64,000 nt of DNA from Shewanella psychropiezotolerans (GTDB lineage: Bacteria > Pseudomonadota > Gammaproteobacteria > Enterobacterales > Shewanellaceae). The position numbers and the translations under genes are program-made. The notes beneath the pieces were generated by a model. It was not told the origin of the DNA. It was given only the letters and a program-made list of their open reading frames with translations, and ran no database searches. Positions 60,954 to 64,000 of this stretch are shown piece after piece. The stretch spans positions 1,666,001 to 1,730,000 of the forward strand of contig NZ_CP041614.1 in the NCBI RefSeq assembly GCF_007197555.1. Reading direction: 5' to 3'. How positions within the stretch are numbered: position 1 is the stretch's first letter; each line of letters begins with the position of its first letter.

Positions 60954-61151
60954 ATGGAGTTATTGCCGAATTGCTATACAGATCTTTGTATCAACGGGAA
61001 ATGGTTTCATTATGACCATGGAGAGACGGCGGTATTCATGCTTAACGGTAGCAGCCCGCTATCATTTGAATTAGACACTATGCCTACAACGGAAGGTGAA
61101 TTAGAGATGCACTTAACGTGTATCTCAGAAAGCTTGGTCAATAAAGAATAG
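60954..61151 (+). CDS. Small hypothetical protein with anaerobic-type promoter sites
   Basis: The 65-residue acidic protein (MELLPNCYTDLCINGKWF at the start) has three cysteines, no signal peptide and no membrane segment; I do not recognise a family. The ribosome site AAGAGGTG lies 8 bases before the ATG. The region upstream holds a perfect FNR-type site and a good CRP-type site, so expression under low oxygen is likely. The sequence is too short to assign a function. Confidence 0.7.
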   Translation: MELLPNCYTDLCINGKWFHYDHGETAVFMLNGSSPLSFELDTMPTTEGELEMHLTCISESLVNKE

Positions 61152-61266
61152 AAGCGGAATATTCATATGCGATAGTTTTAGAAAGCGATAAGTTGACCGA
61201 TAAAAATAAAGCCACTGTCCCAGAGAGTTCAGTAGCTTTATTGCATTGCTCGGTAGTTAATACGTC

Positions 61267-61602
61267 CTAACCACAGCACTTCTTATATTTCTTACCGCTA
61301 CCACAGGGGCAAGGATCATTCCTGTTGGGTGTTTTCTCGAATCGAGTCGTGACAGGCTTGTTCAAGATGCCATCTAGCTCGATGATATCTTCAACCCCCT
61401 CAGCATTGACCTCTATGTTCGCCAGTAGCCCATGCTGCTCAAGAATGGCCTCTACCTCTGATTTACGCTCATCTGAAACCACGGATAGACTCAGTGGATT
61501 TTGACTGGTGCCAGCTTTTTGGGTGCGTTTAGTGTTAAAGCCATAGCTTTCGTGCTTAGGTTTTGGAGTTTTACGCCCCATGAAGAAAAACTTATCTGAC
61601 AT
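61267..61602 (-). CDS. SWIM/SEC-C metal-binding motif protein, PBPRA1643 family
   Basis: The 111-residue protein starts [23 protein letters not shown], the typical start of the PBPRA1643 family. It ends in a SEC-C zinc motif, [17 protein letters not shown], at the extreme C-terminus. The family is common in marine gammaproteobacteria, and its role is unknown; SEC-C tails bind zinc and often contact ribosomes or partner proteins. It stands alone on the minus strand. Confidence 0.9.
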   Translation of the reverse strand: MSDKFFFMGRKTPKPKHESYGFNTKRTQKAGTSQNPLSLSVVSDERKSEVEAILEQHGLLANIEVNAEGVEDIIELDGILNKPVTTRFEKTPNRNDPCPCGSGKKYKKCCG

Positions 61603-61773
61603 GATTTGTTCCAGAGTTAACGGTTAGAAATGAGATAAAGCAGATTTGTGTGAGCTTATACTATAAACGCGGCAAGATTTCCAATTAATCCCTATTCGAT
61701 AGCGATTATTAGACAGTTAAACGGCGCTAAATACTAAACTGATGAGACAAGGTTATGGGTGTAGAGCAGAAAA

Positions 61774-61959
61774 TTAACTGCGAATATTTTGCTCGGCAGT
61801 CACCCAGAGTAACAGTCCCAGGGAGAGGATCACCGTCGCGCTAATGGCTATGATATAGATGAAACCTTTCTTTCCTTGCTTAATGGGCACACCGTTGAAA
61901 TGCAAAAAAAGTGTCCATAAGAGACAAAGAAAAATAGGGAGCAGAAAGACTTTTGCCAT
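61774..61959 (-). CDS. Small membrane protein of unknown function
   Basis: The 61-residue protein has two hydrophobic helices (about residues 4-20 and 33-53) joined by a short basic loop (PIKQGKKG). The ribosome site AAGGAT lies 7 bases before the ATG, supporting expression. I recognise no family. It is a single gene between the SEC-C protein and the symporter. Confidence 0.7.
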   Translation of the reverse strand: MAKVFLLPIFLCLLWTLFLHFNGVPIKQGKKGFIYIIAISATVILSLGLLLWVTAEQNIRS

Positions 61960-62137
61960 TGTGTATCCTTCAGTGTTGCAAGTCAGGCTTGTAAGCCAAG
62001 ATTAAGATGGGGTAAGTATAATACCAATCCTACTAAATATCTGATCTTTCAGTCGTATCTCTAGAACATCTAACATAGCATAAAGGGCTTTGCCTTTGCT
62101 TCTAATATCAGCAGACGGATTTTGAACAGGCTATTCG

Positions 62138-62165
62138 AAAACAAGCCGCTATCGCGGCTTGTTTT
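62138..62165 (-). terminator. Terminator of the symporter gene
   Basis: AAAACAAGCCGC and GCGGCTTGTTTT form a perfect 12-bp stem with loop TATC. The stem's own A and T runs make it suitable for both strands. It lies 22 bases after the symporter stop. Confidence 0.92.
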
Positions 62166-62186
62166 AACACTGAGGGTTAGCAGGTG

Positions 62187-63440
62187 TTAGCTTCTTGCTT
62201 CTTGCTTTAGGGGCTCATCTTCTGCGGCGTAGAACTGCTCTTCATCAAGTTGCCCTTCAGACTTACCTATGACCACAGCTGTCATCATATCGCCAGTGAC
62301 GTTGGTGCTGGTTCTAATCATATCGATAATACGATCGATGGCAGCGATGAAGGCGATGCCTTCTAATGGTAAACCGACGACACCCAGAGTCACGGATAGC
62401 ATCACCATAGCACTACCTGGTACACCTGCCGTGCCTACTGAGGCTACTGTTGCAGTCACTGCGATAAGCATGTAATCGGTCATATCCAGTGAAATGCCGT
62501 AGATTTGTGCGATAAATATGGCTGCAATCGCAGGATAAATGCCACCACAACCGTCCATGTTCATGGTTGCGCCAAGAGGCAATACGAAGGAGGCATAGCG
62601 TTTCGAAACACCCATGGACTCGGTGCAGCGTGTACTGGCCGGTAGAGTACCGAAGCTGGAAGCTGTGGTAAATGCAACAATTTGTGCCGGCATGGCTTTA
62701 CGGAAAAACTGGAGGGGACTCAGTTTAGCGACAAATTTAATCAAGCCACCATAGACGAAGATGATATGGATAAAGGCTGCGATATAGATGGCGGCGATGA
62801 ACTTACCTAAAGGCAACAGGGTAGACAGACCATATTCGCCCACTACCCAGGCCATCAAGCCAAAGACACCGATAGGAGTCAATTGGAGGACCATACGGGT
62901 CAGCTGGAACATGACTTCTGCACCAGCTTCGAAGGTGCGTTTTAATGGCTCAGCCTTCTCGCCTACCTTGTTGATGGCTATGCCTATCAATGCCGCAAAC
63001 ACTATGATCTGTAATACCTTGCCTTCGGCCAGAGAGGCGAAAGGATTGACCGGGATCATATCCAGCAATACTTGTACAAAGCCGGGAACATGACGCTCTC
63101 TTACTTCCGTTGCAACCAGATCCATGCTGCCGCCCATGTCGATAAGCGAGCCTACGGTTAAGCCTATTAAGGAGGCTAAAGTACCGGTAAACATAAACAT
63201 GGCTAACGTTTTAAAACTTAAACGCTTCAAGCTCACCTGTGAGCCTAGTGCTGTGATGCTAACAACGATGGCACAAAATACCAAAGGTGCCACTAACATC
63301 TTGATGGCGCCGATAAAGAGGTCGCCTAAGGGTTTAAGTACTGTGGCTGACTCGCCAAAGATCACCCCTATCATTGCCCCTAAAAAAAAGCCTGCTAAGA
63401 CTTTCTGCCAAAAAGGGATCTGTTTAATGGTTTGCCACAT
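62187..63440 (-). CDS. Dicarboxylate/amino acid:cation symporter (DAACS family)
   Basis: The 417-residue inner-membrane protein belongs to the GltP/DctA/SstT superfamily, importing glutamate, aspartate or C4-dicarboxylates with H+ or Na+. It shows the serine-rich re-entrant loop AFTTASSFGTLPASTRC, the helix motif GATMNMDGCGGIY and the second re-entrant loop with SVGTAGVPGSAMVM. The ATG at 63440 (MWQTIKQIPFWQKVL) is chosen over the one at 63473 because the family starts there and GGAA precedes it. The exact substrate cannot be read from sequence. Confidence 0.93.
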   Translation of the reverse strand: MWQTIKQIPFWQKVLAGFFLGAMIGVIFGESATVLKPLGDLFIGAIKMLVAPLVFCAIVVSITALGSQVSLKRLSFKTLAMFMFTGTLASLIGLTVGSLIDMGGSMDLVATEVRERHVPGFVQVLLDMIPVNPFASLAEGKVLQIIVFAALIGIAINKVGEKAEPLKRTFEAGAEVMFQLTRMVLQLTPIGVFGLMAWVVGEYGLSTLLPLGKFIAAIYIAAFIHIIFVYGGLIKFVAKLSPLQFFRKAMPAQIVAFTTASSFGTLPASTRCTESMGVSKRYASFVLPLGATMNMDGCGGIYPAIAAIFIAQIYGISLDMTDYMLIAVTATVASVGTAGVPGSAMVMLSVTLGVVGLPLEGIAFIAAIDRIIDMIRTSTNVTGDMMTAVVIGKSEGQLDEEQFYAAEDEPLKQEARS

Positions 63441-63705
63441 TATGTAATTCCAAGTGATTTTTATTATTAACATTCAAAAAAGCGCTGAATACTTGCCTAA
63501 GCCTTTTTAGAACAAAATTAGATCAGACAATTATCCGATGCTGCATTGTATAGACAGAGTGGCTTGCAAAACAAACCGATTTCGTTATAACTTATTGTGA
63601 TAATTAAGTTTGTTTTAATAACTTTAAAGGTTAACACTTGAGTAACATGGTTTTTTTCACTGGGTTTATCACAAAAAATTGCGTTTTTTCATTAGGTAAG
63701 CATTT

Positions 63706-64000
63706 ATGACAGAGTTATGGTTGATGTTTAGTGCGGCGTTTCTTGCTGCAACCTTGTTACCGGGTGGATCAGAAATTTTACTGGTAGCATTACTCAATGA
63801 TGACAGTTCTAACTGGTTGGCTCTCGTTATTCTTGCCAGTGTGGGTAATACATTAGGATCGATAACCAGTTATTATCTGGGGACTTTAGGTCGTTTTGCC
63901 CGCAGTCCGGAGGAGATGGCTAAAGGAAAATATAAGCGCTCTATTGCCCTCATCGAGAAATATGGATATTGGGCCCTATTGTTAGCCTGGACTCCGATTA
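63706..64000 (+). CDS. yqaA: YqaA-family membrane protein (3' end outside window)
   Basis: The visible 98 residues, beginning MTELWLMFSAAFLAATLLPGGSE, match the YqaA branch of the DedA/SNARE-associated membrane proteins. The motif SVGNTLGSITSYYLGTLGRF and the YGYWALLLAWTPI end are typical of this branch. Members are inner-membrane proteins linked to lipid or envelope homeostasis, without a firm function for YqaA. The frame is open to the window edge, so the gene is partial. It is divergent from the symporter, with about 265 bases between the starts. Confidence 0.85.
   Translation, partial: MTELWLMFSAAFLAATLLPGGSEILLVALLNDDSSNWLALVILASVGNTLGSITSYYLGTLGRFARSPEEMAKGKYKRSIALIEKYGYWALLLAWTPI

Overview
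This window is a chromosomal segment from a marine gammaproteobacterium, almost certainly a Shewanella. The evidence is the gene order ispD-ispF-truD-surE-pcm-nlpD-rpoS / mutS / recA-alaS-csrA, the nrdR-ribD-ribE-ribBX-ribH-nusB-thiL-pgpA cluster, a BarA-type hybrid kinase, a TorF-family porin-like protein, and Na+-pumping oxaloacetate decarboxylase genes next to a tRNA array. I cannot name the species from sequence alone.

Region by region: (1) 1-4.1 kb is accessory DNA. It holds the 3' part of an AT-rich bacteriocin/peptide-export type ABC transporter, then a complete group II intron (about 1628-3781) encoding a reverse transcriptase/maturase that lacks a recognisable HNH endonuclease tail. 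(2) 4.1-5.8 kb is ettA on the minus strand, with an eight-copy 7-bp repeat in its 3' UTR. (3) 5.9-14.7 kb is a self-contained aminophosphonate utilisation locus: a DUF5690 MFS-like transporter, phnX, an FAD aminophosphonate oxidase, a GntR/UTRA regulator, phnW and a TonB-dependent receptor. Three copies of the near-palindrome TGGACTAGACCA lie just upstream of its three transcription units. The receptor's 3' end is repeated twice more with an exact 157-bp period. (4) 15.2-22.7 kb is glyA, nrdR, riboflavin synthesis, nusB, thiL and pgpA. (5) 22.7-34.8 kb holds a TorF-like protein, recN (two LexA boxes), an AEC transporter, yjaG, barA, rlmD, relA and mazG. (6) 34.9-44.4 kb is pyrG, eno, ftsB, ispDF, truD, surE, pcm, nlpD and rpoS. 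(7) 44.8-52.6 kb is mutS, recA, alaS and csrA; the gaps after recA and after alaS contain no recX or lysC. (8) 52.9-54.2 kb is an array of seven identical tRNA-Arg(ACG) and two identical tRNA-Ser(GCT) genes, ending in a decayed tRNA-Trp-like copy. (9) 54.7-57.9 kb is oadGAB. (10) 58.1-64 kb holds a truncated haemoglobin, a hybrid histidine kinase split by a -1 frameshift at a slippery-type heptamer, a broken PilZ-like gene, small unknown genes, a SEC-C protein, a dicarboxylate/amino-acid symporter and the start of a yqaA-like gene.

How the genes work together: in the phosphonate locus PhnW converts 2-aminoethylphosphonate to phosphonoacetaldehyde, the FAD enzyme probably feeds the same intermediate from an N-substituted aminophosphonate, and PhnX releases acetaldehyde and phosphate. 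The receptor and the DUF5690 protein are the likely outer- and inner-membrane uptake steps, because no phosphonate ABC transporter is present. BarA, CsrA, RpoS and RelA in the housekeeping part form the usual stationary-phase/carbon-storage regulatory set. The best candidates for something new are the split hybrid kinase with its frameshift-type signal, the ABC-free phosphonate regulon with its operator, and the triplicated receptor tail.
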